Source of the DNA: Acridotheres tristis
Lineage: Eukaryota > Chordata > Aves > Passeriformes > Sturnidae
DNA length: 64,000 nucleotides
Direction: 5' to 3'
NCBI GenBank assembly: GCA_037013685.1
Contig: CM072884.1
Location: 103,281,548 to 103,345,547 of the forward strand
This document shows positions 12,648-25,552 of this stretch, one piece after another (within the stretch, counting starts at the first letter, position 1; every line of letters begins with the position of its first letter). The position numbers and the translations under genes were made by a program. Below the pieces are notes generated by a model. That model was not told the origin of the DNA. It was given only the letters and a program-made list of their open reading frames with translations, and did no database searches.

Positions 12648-15600
12648 TGTACAGTGAAAAAATAACCTTCAGAGAAAATTCCCACCCAGCTAGGTTATGC
12701 TTTCTCCCTTTTTCACCCTCCTGTGTGTCACCAAAGCTTTCTGTATGGTGAAGCAAAGTCTTTCTAGAGGTCAACATTTCTATTTCCTGCATTTTTTTTT
12801 TTTTCTTTTCTGTTTGAAATCTAAGGAAAGGTCAGAGAAGGAGAAAGAGCTCGTAAGGTTTAATGGTTGGGTTAAGTATGAACATGATCAGGGTGTTTAG
12901 GTTTTAAGGTTTCTCTATGGTAAGGATCAAAGAAAACATGTTTTATTTAATTAATAATGCTTACAATGCACTGGTGTAATGTCATTACAACCTAGTGTTA
13001 AAGCCTTCTTCTTAATGCAGGAAAATGTTTCCTATATTTTAAACATTTAAATAAGGTTTGTTTTGTTTGTGTTTTTTTATTAAATCAAGGTCTTATAGTA
13101 TCCACTTTCATATGCATAATATTTTCTTTTTTCTCAAGAAATTTATCAGAGCACAACCTTTACAGAAATTTACTTCAGGAGTACCATTTCCTACATGGTA
13201 GTAGAGGATGTCTTTGTGAAAATAATGTATACAAGTTGATTCTTTTTCTTGAATAGAATGGAAAATAAAAAGGCTTGCAGACAATATCTAAGATACTAGC
13301 TCATCTGCAAAGTATCTTCGAAGTAAGGAGAGTGTAGGAAGCAAAAGTAACTGGTGAAAAATATTTTGCTTTGCTTCCTCCTGTTTTAAAGGAAACTAAA
13401 AACTTAAATTCCAAAAATGATACCTGGGTTTTACTGTATTATAGTTCATCTGATACAGTGCATTACTAGTTGTATTTGGGTTTTCTGTTAATTTTAGCTA
13501 CTCTTTTCTAATAGGGGAACCTGGTATATTTTTAAAGCATTAAAAAAGGTTTACAACTAGTTTACCTTCATTCCTTCGGGCATTACATTATAAGTCACCC
13601 TTTAAAATGGTAGAATGCATCTTTAGTTGGTATAAATTCACTGTCCTTATTGACTGCAATAAACGTTTACAATTTATATCACTGAATGTCTGGACAGAGA
13701 GCTTTCCTTCAGTTGTAAATATAGGATATACACCATAATAATACAAGAGATAGACTGTAAATCCAAGCAACACTTCCCTTTACTTGTTCACAAAGAAATA
13801 TAATCATGAGTTTAAGAGTACTTGGTATAACTTACACTTGAAGAACTTAATGTCCAATGTGTTCTCATAGAAAGCTCAATGATTACAGTTTATTCACTGA
13901 AGTAATTGTGAACATGTAATTATTTCTTCCATTACTAATAATTACTTAGCCATTTTACTTAGACATAAAAACCAAGACAAAGAAAAAGAAAAAAAATTAA
14001 ATTAAGGCAGACTGAAAAAGAGAAAAAAATTATGTTCTTTAGTTGTGAATTCTGAAATAAAATATACAGAGCCAATGGGCCAAAAAATTGCTTTTGCTAA
14101 ACAGTTACATAACCCTCATTTCTTATTTTGAATTTCTGTACAACTCCAGTCAAATGGAAATCTGCATCTTTAGCCTTTTTTTTTTTTTCCCCCTGGCATT
14201 CAGTTTCTTGCCTAGTATCTCATTATGTTTTGCAACATAATGTGTAGAGTGCTGGTTTTTGTATCAGTGATTTTCTCTTGTGAATATTTATACCATTACC
14301 CATGCATAGAATTGCAGCTGTGAAGATGGAACTTCTAAAGGTATCTATAAATGAAAGAACAAGTCCTAATGAAAACCTCAGTCTTTGGACAGGACTATTA
14401 TCAGCTTGCAATGAATGCCATTACAGGGAAATATAAAACAGTGCTATAAAAACACTGATTAGAGGGTAGGTTCTCTTGGACAGGGACTCTTTTTCGACTA
14501 TGAAGTTGGGAAAGAAGTTAGGATCCAGAGTCTGTAGTTTATCTAGATGAGAATATTATTAACTCCTCTTACTTAGGACCCATTTTTCCTGCCTGAATAG
14601 TGTTTGTTTTCAGACTTGATGCTGTAAATTGGGTGACTAGGTACTCCGAAATAATGGATAATTGAACACCCCAAAAGAAAACATAAGGCATATTCATGCC
14701 ACATTCCCTTCTCTTTGTTTTAAGACAAAGTGTTGAGAAAGACAGAAGTGTCTGTAGTATACTATAATGTTTAGCCTATAACTCTCTCTGCTTACTGACA
14801 AAGTTGTCTTCCAAGTCCTTGTCATAAGAGAGCTGGAAAATTCTCTGGTATTTTTCCTGGGTCTTGCCACAGAGCTCACTACTTTAATGCAGACAGTAGT
14901 GGAATAGAGATCCCTTCTAGCCCTCCAACCCCTTCACCTTCTCCCATGGCAATGGGGCATTGAACACTTACTTGTTTTTCATACAGGCATTAAAAAAAAA
15001 AAAAACAAAAACAAAAACAAACAACCCCAAAAAAACATCAGCATCCTCTCTAAAGCTTTCTTCCCAGGAACATGTGAACTGAAGGCAAAGTTAAGTGTAT
15101 TAGTTTGTCTGATTTTTGGATAAGCTAGTTCCAAGCAATAACTACACAGACTAGTTATTGCATAGAGTTTATTTATGCAATGACAGCTTGAAAAATTGGA
15201 CAAATCATAGACAAACTTTTTTTCCTCTGAAATATACTGAAACCTATTAAGTTTTACAGTACCCACTGATTCTGTAAATGTGATAGCAGTACAGCTCTTC
15301 AGAGTAAATGAAAAACAGTTATGGGAACATTTTCAAAAGGTTCACAGCAACTTTTCAGCATCGTTGCTAACTTAATGAGTATTTTTCAGTATAATTCATG
15401 CTAAGCACCATGGGAGGAATCAATTGTGACAAGTAGGAGGACTAGTTATTGAGATGTCATCAGATTGCTCATAATCATATATTTTCCCTGTGGATTTGTG
15501 CTTCAATTCACACTCTAAAAGTCCATTCACATTTTAATGTAATTAAACCTTTGCTGTATCTGTTTGGTAGGTTGTATTTGATTACACCAACTATGCATAT

Positions 15601-15900
15601 TTTCAAATAAACCTAGTGTGATAAATCCAAAATGTATTCTGATCTGTTTATAGCATCCATTCTTCTCATTCTTCAAAATAAATTTCCTTAAGACAGCCTG
15701 GGTACTTTTCCCTTGCCCCAAATTTCTCTTATTATTCTTACCTGTGAAAATCCCACAGCTTCACCAGTTATTTGAGTAATGTCAGCCAACCTGATGCTTA
15801 GGTCATGCCTTCCACTTTTACTGGATATCTTCTCCAAAGTTAAGGGGAAATCCTAAATGGAAATACAGCTTTGTCCCTCCAACATACACTTAGCTTGTTT
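12648..15900. other. Gene-free unique DNA
   Basis: No gene is recognised. It contains T runs near 12790-12804 and at 14176-14188 (the latter followed by a C run) and a short A/C tract at 14992-15036. The remainder is AT-rich single-copy sequence; the longest frame fully inside is 95 codons and includes translated poly-T. Confidence 0.65.
14992..15036 (+). repeat. Short poly-A / (CAAAA)n tract
   Basis: An A run passes directly into CAAAA units and ends in AACCCCAAAAAAAC. It is a shorter member of the A/C-only tracts seen elsewhere in this window. Confidence 0.85.
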
Positions 15901-15901
15901 A

Positions 15902-16017
15902 GGTTTGGGTTTGTTTTTTTTTTGTTTTGTTTTGTGTGGCGTTTGCTTTTGGTGTGTTTTGTTTGTTTGTTTGTTTGTTTGTTTTGTTTTGTTTTTTTTT
16001 TTTAATTCTTTTTTTTT
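15902..16017 (-). repeat. G/T-only low-complexity tract, (GTTT)n/(GTTTT)n
   Basis: About 115 bp of T-rich sequence with GTTT and GTTTT units, including six tandem GTTT copies at 15961-15984. It is the reverse complement of the A/C tract type at 11351 and 17362, so it is the same kind of element in opposite orientation. Confidence 0.9.
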
Positions 16018-17361
16018 AAACATCACTGAGGTGGTGAAAAAGCATTTTACAAAAAACACCCGTTCAGAGACAGAACACCTTCAGCAGCAGTAAAAATTAT
16101 AGAAGGAAAAATAGTAAAAAAAATATTTTGAGATATCTCACCTCACTGGAGACAGCATTTCTGCTGTTGATTTATTACTAGAAGGTAATAGTTGTCTATC
16201 AGATGTTAACTTCCATGGGAGGAAAAGCAGAGAAAAAAGTGAAAATGTGCTCAGATTTCAATTTTTAAACATTTCCTTCTTTTTTTTTTTTTTTTTATGG
16301 ATAACTGTAAGGTCTCAATTATGAAGCCAAATCATGCACTCCGACAAATACATCCAAGCTTGACACCTCTTCTGGTCAGGTTTCCTTTGTATGTGAAGAA
16401 ATTTCTGAACTCATTTAGGCTAACTGAAAACATCACTGTTTATTAGTGATTTTTAAGCAGAAGGTTTTCATACTAAAACTCTGTGTATGTGAATTTAATT
16501 GAGGCTTTTGTCACCTGTGAAATATACCCTGGCTTGTAAAAATTGAATGTGTCATGGAAATATTTTTTATATCAGATGAAAAACAAAATAAAAATATGAA
16601 GAAAAATAGAATCTAGATAGATTTGAAATTATCCTTTATTCAAATAATTATTTGTCACTTTGTCTGTAATAAGTTCTTTTATTATTTAGCCCATCATTCC
16701 TAAAGAAAACTAGGCAAACATTTTTTTATTCAATACCTCCATTTGTCTTTAACACTAGAATGCTTTTCAAATGAAGAGAGTGATGTCTAAATTTAAGGGG
16801 TTTTGGCTTCATGTTCCTTGAGGGAGAATTATGGATGGAATTCGATAGGTTTCTTTGCAGAAATGACAAGGGACAGTGATCCAAATGAACAATTTATACA
16901 ATGTTTGTCATGATGCAACAGAAATTATGCTATTTAGAGTTCTACTGAAAATCTGAAATGCCTGTACATGTCAAATAGATTGTCTTCCCATAAAATTATA
17001 TTGTGACCCAACAGCATTTATCTTCATCAAAGGTAATATATTTTATATTCTATATTTACTTTTCATAATGACATAGAGTCCTAATAAATCAAAAACAGGA
17101 GTACCATCAATTTTTTAATTTTTTTTTTATTGTTTAATGTCTTGCCTATTACTGCTATTAATGTGGTCTGGTTTCAATATTTTGTGCTAAGACAGTAGTA
17201 TTTAAATTCGCTATTATTTTTCATTTTACAGAAACTCTGGCATCTGTCCTGTCCAAGTACTCGTCCCTTGCACATTTTACCAGTTTGGCTTTATGTCTTG
17301 TGTACCATGAAGGAGAAAGTTTCTCTATGCCCAGGTGACTGCTTATGGAAAATAAAAGCCA
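16018..17361. other. Gene-free unique DNA
   Basis: AT-rich single-copy sequence with a 17-T run at 16280-16296 and no recognisable gene, repeat family or hairpin of note. Confidence 0.65.
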
Positions 17362-17500
17362 TAAACAAACAAACCAAAAACCCCCCAAAACCAAACCAAA
17401 CAAAAACAAACGAAAAAAGCCCCAAAACAAAACAAAACAAAATAAAAAAAATCCAAACAAAAAAAACCAAAAAGCCCCACAAAAAAATAAAACACAAACC
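17362..17500 (+). repeat. A/C-only low-complexity tract
   Basis: About 140 bp of CAAAA, CCAAA and CAAAC units with CCCCC and GCCCC interruptions and few G or T. The strand bias (A and C on one strand, G and T on the other) is extreme. Overlapping open frames here are translations of the repeat. Confidence 0.9.
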
Positions 17501-18228
17501 ATGTTAATAAGGTTCACTTCTAAAAATAGGTAATCAGCTGAGATTCAAAGTCCTTAAGCATTTGCAATAAGCATGCCATGACTTGTAAAAATTATCTTCC
17601 TGAGGGTTGACAGTTCTGCTCTGTGATCTTTGGGACATAGAGTATGTTATTATTCAGAACTTCTTATTTTATCATTTTTCATGCCTTGGCAGAGAATAGA
17701 GGGCCAGGTGTGGGAATTCTGGTGCTTTTACCACTAACAGAAACCCTAAATCATCAGCATGTCTAAGACAATAAAAACTGTTTCATGTGATCATTCAGTT
17801 CTAGATTTCATCCTTTCAGCAGCTACTGGATTTCCTGCAAAACTTCTGACTGTCAATGTACAGCTAAGACACCAGAATAGTGGGCATTTATTGTTAAAGT
17901 TAGGCAACTCAAATTTTAGACGTTTAAGTTGGTTATTAAAAACTTCAGGCACACAAGCATCATTAAATCTAAATTCTGTATTTACACATGGTGTTCCTAA
18001 GTATAAATAGATCCTTCTGAGACACAGTCATGTTGCAAGGTTAGCAAATCCTTTAATTAACCCTGCATATTTCCATGAATTCTAAGGGGGAAAAATAAAA
18101 ATTCCTCAAAGATGCAGCTGTTCAGTCAATCAAAAATGGTCACAGGAAACTGGAGGAAATGAAGTGTTCCTGGAGGCTGTTGAATAAGGCTCTGCTTCCA
18201 TCCCATTGTAATAGTGGAAGTGAGGAAA

Positions 18229-18264
18229 CCTGGGAGGCTTCCTCATGTTTGGAAACCTCCCAGG
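18229..18264. repeat. 14-bp-arm inverted repeat (hairpin)
   Basis: Left arm CCTGGGAGGCTTCC (18229-18242) pairs with right arm GGAAACCTCCCAGG (18251-18264) with a single mismatch around an 8-base loop. The arms are GC-rich against an AT-rich background, making this the strongest short hairpin I noticed in the window. Function is unknown. Confidence 0.85.
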
Positions 18265-18549
18265 AAAGCAGATCCACAACCTCACCGTTGTAAAAATTCA
18301 CTTCTACTCACATTTTGAATGCGAGAATTTTTTGGTTGTTGCTCCATTCCTTCCCCAGCCCCAAGAACTAATCTCAGTGAATTTTCAGGGGTTTGAGGTA
18401 TATTATGTTTGTCTGCTGGGCTGGTTGTTGCATGGACATGCAGAACTGCTCTGTCCTTTTGTGAAGTTAGTGCCACTTTCTGTCAGTCTTAATCATGCAC
18501 AATATTTGTATCTTTTTGTGTTCTAATGATTACCGTGGTAAAGAGACAA

Positions 18550-18800
18550 TTTAGCCTTCTAAATGCTGTCACCCAGGTTATGCAATAAGACTCTTCAGAG
18601 GGACTAATTAACCTGAGCAATCTGGCATGAAATTCTGGTTTACTCTGTTTTTAAAAACCTTTAATCAGTGAATCATCAAAACAGCTAGTAGAGGGCAGTT
18701 TTATTCTCATTTATTTTGCCAACTGATTCCTCCTTCACTTATTGTGTGATGGTGAAAGAGTTAATTAAAATAATATGACACTGACATTTAAATAATTCTG
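18550..18800. promoter_or_regulatory. Candidate distal regulatory patch with CTCF-like motif
   Basis: High-complexity sequence. It holds a C/EBP-like TTATGCAATA (18578-18587), a TAATTA homeodomain core (18605-18610), and CTAGTAGAGGGCAG (18685-18698), which agrees at 13 of 14 positions with the core CTCF consensus. This is inference from motifs alone; single motifs arise by chance, and conservation has not been tested. Confidence 0.3.
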
Positions 18801-19106
18801 AAGAACTGGTAATTATGTATTTAAAAAACAGCAAAAAACAAACCAATAAACAAAACCTTCTATTCTGCTGGCATATAAGCATTGTTAACTGTTTTTTTTT
18901 TAATGACAAAGTTTAAAATATATGTTGAAATACTGAGAGAAATTTCAAGACTGGAAAGTCTCCAATAATTCATGTCAGAGATCCGTCAGCAATTTTTTGT
19001 AGTATTAAAAAAGAAATCCCATAAAACAAGAGGTATAGCTATCCTCACTCCTTAATTTTCATTAACTTTTTTCTTAATCAAAATTTATTCTTAGTTGTCT
19101 GTCTGA

Positions 19107-19180
19107 TTGTTTTGTTGTGGTTTAAACAACAAAAACAACAACAAAAGGGTTGTTTGTTTTGGTTTTTTTTGTGGCAAAGG
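19107..19180. repeat. Back-to-back G/T and A/C tracts (imperfect inverted repeat)
   Basis: A T/G tract (TGTTTTGTTGTGG) is followed through TTTAA by AACAACAAAAACAACAACAAAA and then by another G/T tract (GGGTTGTTTGTTTTGG). Adjacent complementary low-complexity arms can pair into long imperfect hairpins. Confidence 0.6.
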
Positions 19181-22100
19181 AGTACTTTTTCCATTATAGT
19201 GGATATGATTGTTGTGAGAAGGTATCCTCAGTGTTCATTACATCCTCAGAGGAAAGGGCAAATGGTGTCCTACATTTTAGTATTTCAGAACTGACCAAGT
19301 GATAATTCTGTATGTATATTTTACAAAGTTGGAGATTTGTTATGCAGAAGCTGAACAGTCAGGGATGGATTTTTGAGTGCTGCAGTTTATTTATTTATTA
19401 CAGGATATTATTCCAGAATTTAATCAGTTAAACCTTCCTGTTGGTAGGTTTTAGAATGATCTACACAGCCTCTATGGAGTAATTTTTTAATGAATAATCA
19501 GGCAATTATTTGCTAAGCTTGTCTATATATCTGTATCACAAATCTTTAATGAATTGTCTGGTGGCACCTAATTTTAATAGTAAACCAATGTAGATTAGAA
19601 CAAAGTTTTTTTGGAAATAGGTTTGGCATCCGCATTACTACAAAATGAATTCATTTCAACTACTATTATTGCAGCGAATAGCAAGTGAAATTATGAAAAT
19701 GAATGCTTAAAGTCATCATTCTTTCTAATACACACTGACGTTAATGCAAATATCCATGATGTAGGAGGAAAAATCATGAATATTGGAAGTTCCAAGATGG
19801 CTGGAAGTGGGAGCTAGAAAACCAGATTAGCTGTCAGGCAAATATTTTTATAGAGTGATTGTTTAACCTGGGGAAGAATGATTGTGGTGGGTTCTCTTTT
19901 ATAACAAAGAGATCTGCGTGGGTTTCAGGCAGTCAAGGTCATTCCACCACAAGGAGTTCTTTCCTCCTAAAAATATTTTCCGCTATGAATAAAAATCACT
20001 TAAAAACTGTCTCATAGATAGTTTTATGTGTGAGTTGTGATCTCAATGGACCTTTTTTTGTTACAGGACTTTTGAATGGTGATAAACACACCATGAAAGT
20101 ACACTGACAGATTTAGGTTCTTCCTACAGCTGAAGACAGTATACTGCCCATTATTACAAAACTGCATTTATGCATATCTTCCTGTTGAATATTTTTTGAC
20201 AACATGTTAGTTTTTTAAGATAGAATGAATATGACATTGCTTTGTCTACTCTGCCTGAGTTGCATAGAAGAGTTTCAGCTGATCTGGCAAAATACTTACT
20301 CTATTTCTGAATTTTCAGTGTGAATAGTTCTGATTGTCAGAGAACACTTTTTTCTCAATTCAGCTTTTTAATCTTTTTAGAAAGTATACTTATATTTAAG
20401 ATACATAATAAATGCTAACCTGATAGTCTCAGTACTTTTTCAAAACTCTATGATTATCTTATAGACCTTTGGAAATTAAAGTTTTTATTAGAAATATCAG
20501 GCTTAAAATAAATCTGCCTTTTGCTATTTATTCTATACGATTTTTTAATCTGCATTCATTTGATCTGTCTCTCCTTTTTTCATCTTAATCCCTGCATTCC
20601 TCAGTATTTCCAAATGCAAGAGTCTAAATGTATTGTTAGACTTGGGCTAAGATTTTATCCTCTTCCCTGCCACTCCCTTCTTTCTCTCTATCTCAGACAG
20701 ATTAGAGGTCTGTCTTCTTTTTTTTCCTTTTCTTTTCAAATCATTTGACTTCAGGAATTCAGGGTCCAAGATTGAGATAAAACGCTAATGCTTCAAGCAT
20801 TTTGTATTTTGCATTTTAGCTTTGTTCTTTTGCAAAGAACATCGGCAAAAAGTTTCAGTGCTGAATATAGGACATGCAATCAATTTCCGTAAAACAAATA
20901 GATATTTTGGGGGAGAAAACTATGAGTAACTGTGGCTCAAATCTAGCCCTAAATTTAGGTAACATCTGCAAGCCTGAAACACAGCCTTTCTTCTCTCCCA
21001 CTCTTATTTATGATTATTTGCTTAGTGATTGTGCCAATGGATATGTAATCACAAATTGTGTACCTTTTCTCTGAGTAGAGAATTTAAGTGTCTGAGGAAT
21101 AGGAACTTATCTATATCGTATATAAACAGCCGTTTGTCTATAAAGCCTAAAGGGTTTTACATAGTGCTAATCCCAAAGGTGTCTTTCATGCCTGAGGCAA
21201 CTGTTTGTGGTTTTTATTTGATGGTTGCAAGTAGAACTCTGTCTATTCAGTGCTCCTGATTATTTGTCTTTGGGCAAGGACAAAGAAAAATAATTCACTC
21301 TTATAATTCCTTTATGATAGGAAATATGAATTAGCTAAAAAATTGAAGTACATTCAAACTTTGTCATGGGTTATAATTACATAGGCATACAGTTAAAATA
21401 TGCCTCTATGATCTTTGTATGAGTGTAAAAACTTTCTGTTGGACATACTTTGCACGCTGAACCCTATAGTTCTTCTGAACAGTAAAAAAGCCCCTTTAAT
21501 GTAAGATTATAGAAGCATACCAGCAGTGTATGTTAATTGGAAGTCTTTCAATCTCAGTCATCTTTTAGCACGTACTTGACAAACATTTTTTTTTTTTACA
21601 TATGAGCACTGTTTACATATACTAAACATTCACAGTTTTCTTTTAGTCCTCTGACATTTTGAATTTATTGATTGGATTGACATTTCTAAAGATGTGGTGC
21701 CACTTCCTCAGATATCTAAGAAAATATATGCCTTTATCACTGTATGTTCCCACATAAAACCTAAAATTTAGATGAAGAAAAACAATAAGTAATCTCTTTG
21801 GTTGCACAGCACTGTATATAAAGTTTATTTTTTATTTTCAAGTGGCAATATGGCTTATGAAGCACAGCTTGAGCATGGGAGAGAAGTGTGACTGTCTTTG
21901 TCTGATGTGCCAGCAGCCTGCTGCCTCTCTCAGGAAAAACCACCAGACTGGTGTATCTGTTACTATTTGTGGGATTAACACTCCATGTTAATTCCAGCTG
22001 CTGCTCATGCCATTGTGTTCCTGGTAGCTAAATGAGTCCTCCCTGTGCCCAGCTAGGGCAACTGTGTGTCAATTTGGCATTTAAAAAGTCCTTGAATTAT

Positions 22101-22431
22101 TCAGAAATATTCTCTTTCTGTGCATCAGAAGTCACTTTCCTATGTCTTTATAAGAGTCGAACAGTATGAATAGCTGATACATTGTGGTTTGTATGTAGAT
22201 GATATGTTGCTGGCTGTGATTTAATTATTCATGTTAAATGCTTTTCATTTGCTTGTCCAGGACATTTTCTGGCTTTTCCTGCCTCGGAGCATAGTGTGTG
22301 CAGTGAGACATAAAGAAGATTCTAGTGAAAACACTTTTCATTCTTTCCATTTTGCATCAGTCTGGAGGACTGATCTCATCTGGATGGCAAAGAGTCCTGG
22401 TACCATCAGCACTGCTGAGCCTTTTTGAGTG

Positions 22432-22491
22432 CCAGAGGCAGTCTGAGTGACTCAGAGCTCAGACAGTAGGGCTTTTGAGAGCTGCCTCTGG
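22432..22491. repeat. Nested inverted repeat
   Basis: Outer arms CCAGAGGCAG (22432-22441) and CTGCCTCTGG (22482-22491) are perfect over 10 bp. Inside, GTCTGAG (22441-22447) and CTCAGAC (22458-22464) form a second perfect 7-bp pair, enclosing a TGACTCA AP-1-type site. It lies in a locally less AT-rich patch. Confidence 0.75.
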
Positions 22492-25366
22492 GGCAGAGCC
22501 ACATGGAGTCTCACAGTCACTGTGCTATCAAACACAACAATAAAGCTTCACAATGCCTGTGTGTGAAAATACCAAACTGAGGGGATTGCTTTCTCACACT
22601 GATAAGAGCTGTGAATGGTACAAAAGTTCAAACTCACATAGTTGGGTTTATTTTCCTCATGACTGAAATCATCATAACCGATTTCAAATCTCTGATTTAA
22701 TTCCCAAACCTGACTGTTTCAATGATTTCTTCCAGATCTCCCTTTCTTTATCACTGTTGCCTCCAGCAATAGAAGTGCACCTGCCAACATGAGTCAGAAA
22801 AAGTTAGCTAATAAGAAGCACTCTATATTAATCACCATCTTGCTGACAAGCTTGTGTGTGATATATATGTGTGGGCTGCTAGCAGATTAGTACCTTGTGT
22901 AATATATACATAACACACAAGCTAGGATTTCATTGATATCTGTAAAATTTTTGTTACAGTAAGAAGTCTTTTCAGTGCAGCTTATTATACCAGACACAGA
23001 TGTCCTAAACAAAAAACAAGCTAATGAACAAAAAATGCTCTGTTCATCCTTGTATTCTCTTGGTGTCAAGAGATTCTATGTTTTTTACAAACTCTTTTTT
23101 GTTTGCTTTCGAAAGCCTTTCTGCAGAACAATTGTTAGTCCTCTAAACAGATAATTCAAAAATTCATGTGGTGTTTAGGCTTTTTTGTTAATTGAAATAT
23201 TTAATTCTATATATTCTGCAAAGTATTTGGGTTAGGGAATACCTTTTCCTTATTTTCCTCCATAACATTATAATTCACTTAAAAGCAAAAATCTAGAAGT
23301 TTCTCTTCCACATTTTTCCTGAGTGAACTTGCAATGTCCTTAGGTCTTGCACTTCTATTTCTTTATATTCAGCCTTGCCTTTCTTCCTTGCCAATAGGCC
23401 TTTTGGCTTTATCTCTTCTCTAATGACAGACATTTTTTATTTCTCTGGCTATTATCCTTCCCTAAAATTAAACTCTTACTCATTTTGTAGGAGGGTAAAT
23501 ATGAAAAAGAAAATTCCAGGGACATAGGACAATGTTAAATAGCTGCTGAAATTCACTTAGTGCAGAACTCCTACCCTAGTATATCACCAACAGGCCAAAT
23601 GAATGGCCTTAATCTGGAAAATGAAATATGAAATTTCCAAAACTGGAATACACAGTGCTGCATTCTGCTGTGTGACAAAGCACCCCAAGATGAAGAAGAA
23701 GGTCGTCATTGTTCATGCAAGCTCCTCTGTGACAAGATTGTGTTTTTCTAGTGGTCCTGAATGTTAGTTTAGTTATATGATTTGGGTTACTTCAGTTTCT
23801 TAAAATTCCTGTATTTAAGCTGTGATTTTTAATTTTTTATAATGAAATCCCTGGGTTCACCTTACAGTGTAGCTGAGGAAAACAATGAGGTTGATTCAGC
23901 TGCTTTTTTAATTTTATGGCATTTAATGTCAAAAATACAACAAAAAATTCACTTGGTTTTAAAATATTTCTTTTTGTGCATTTTGGACTACAAAACTACA
24001 TAATGGGACCATCCTTATACCTGTATCAAGCATCTACAGTTGCTGGTAAGAACCCTAGAAGTATATCAGAGGACAATGTTATTTGTATTTTCCCTCAGTA
24101 ATTAAATATTATTCTTAATATATTTTTAATTAGAGGAAATAACGAGAGAGAAAAAAAAGTGTGATATTCAAACAGACATGAAAGGCTTTGCAGGAACAAA
24201 TAGAATACTTAAATTGTTAATGGATTATACAATTTTGCTTTGATTTTATGATTATCTGATGGGATATTATATATATATATGGGGAAAATGACATTATTGT
24301 AGTGTTCTCAAGTGTATGAACTTCATTGTGCTAAGCTCCATATATATTAAAAGAAAAAATAATAATCCTATCTGCAGTTATGGTAGTAGAAATTATCTGC
24401 AGGGAAACAAATTCTATTTTAGGTTTATATTGGGAAAAAAGGCATTGAGAGATTACAAGATATTATGAAGAGAATGGGATGTACAGTAGTCCCTTGATGT
24501 GAGGAAATGATTTCTATAGTCAGCTATACCTGTACAGAAGAACTAATGCTTTGACTTGTGCTACAAGAATGAGAGCTTTGGGGATCCATCACTGCTGTTG
24601 ATATTTCACCTGAAGTGGTTTCTGTATGGGCAGTTATGGGCTGAGATTCACTGGCAGAGAACATCTGATGTGAGCTCTGTTTTAGGGAGCAGCCAATCAA
24701 ACACCAATTGTCTCTTACCCTGTACTAAATTGTAGAAAGATAATCTTTCATTGTCACCTCGGCTGTTTAGTGCAGGTGAGATGATATGTCTGACATTGCA
24801 GTATATTAATTAACATTAGGAAGAAACAAATAGCTAAAGAACATGTTTAGAATGGATTTTATACTCCTCCAAGATATATGTTCTTCTCCTCCTCTTCTAA
24901 ATTGTCTGTTACCAGCCAGATAACAAAATCTCTTTTCAGCGATCAGTAAACTGTAGTTGCCACGTCTTGTTGCTTCTATTTTTTTTTTTTTTTTTTCATG
25001 CACAGTCAACAGAAGTCTTTCCAGGAATGTTAGTGAGGATGTTCTATGGCAATCTCCTGCAATGGCAGCAATAGCTCAGCAAAATGTTTGGTGGGCTGCC
25101 TCTGCACAATATGCTTCGAAGAAGATTTATTACGTATGATAAGCATGTTCTTTTATTACAAAAAATTTACAACAACAAAAAAATACCTCCTTGAACATTT
25201 GTGAAGACAAAATTGGCTTTCAGATCATTGCTAACACTAGATTTTTTTTTATATAAGTAAATAATTCCAAATGAATTCTAATTAAATTGAGATAAAAATG
25301 ACACATTCAGAACTTTGGTGAGCTCATATGTCAAACTCATATCGTAATGTTATTCCATAATATTTT

Positions 25367-25470
25367 AAAGAAAAAACAAAACAAAACAAAAAAAAAAAGA
25401 AACACAAAACCAATCAAACAAGAAAAACAAACAAACAAACAAACAAAAAAGCAACACAAAACAAAAAAAA
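25367..25470 (+). repeat. A/C-rich low-complexity tract, (CAAA)n
   Basis: About 100 bp of CAAAA and CAAA units, with five near-perfect CAAA copies at 25428-25448. Only a few G residues interrupt it. Same class as 11351-11498. Confidence 0.9.
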
Positions 25471-25508
25471 GGGACTGTTGAGAGTTGGGAAGTTTCCTTC
25501 ACTGTAAA

Positions 25509-25552
25509 GATAAAATTAAATGAAATAAAAATAAAATTAAATAAAATAAAAT
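25509..25552 (+). repeat. Imperfect (ATAAA)n array
   Basis: About 44 bp of ATAAA, ATTAAA and TGAAATAAA units with no C residues, directly downstream of the A/C tract at 25367-25470. It was probably produced by slippage. Confidence 0.8.

Noticed and set aside
734..17529. Three perfect MEF2-type CTAAAAATAG sites (734-743, 7854-7863, 17520-17529)
   Set aside because: Widely separated single sites in AT-rich DNA. This number is plausible by chance in 64 kb.
22231..22428. Possible exon preceded by a pyrimidine-rich stretch ending in CCAG
   Set aside because: The acceptor-like context is weak, the reading frame has no family resemblance and no clear donor follows.
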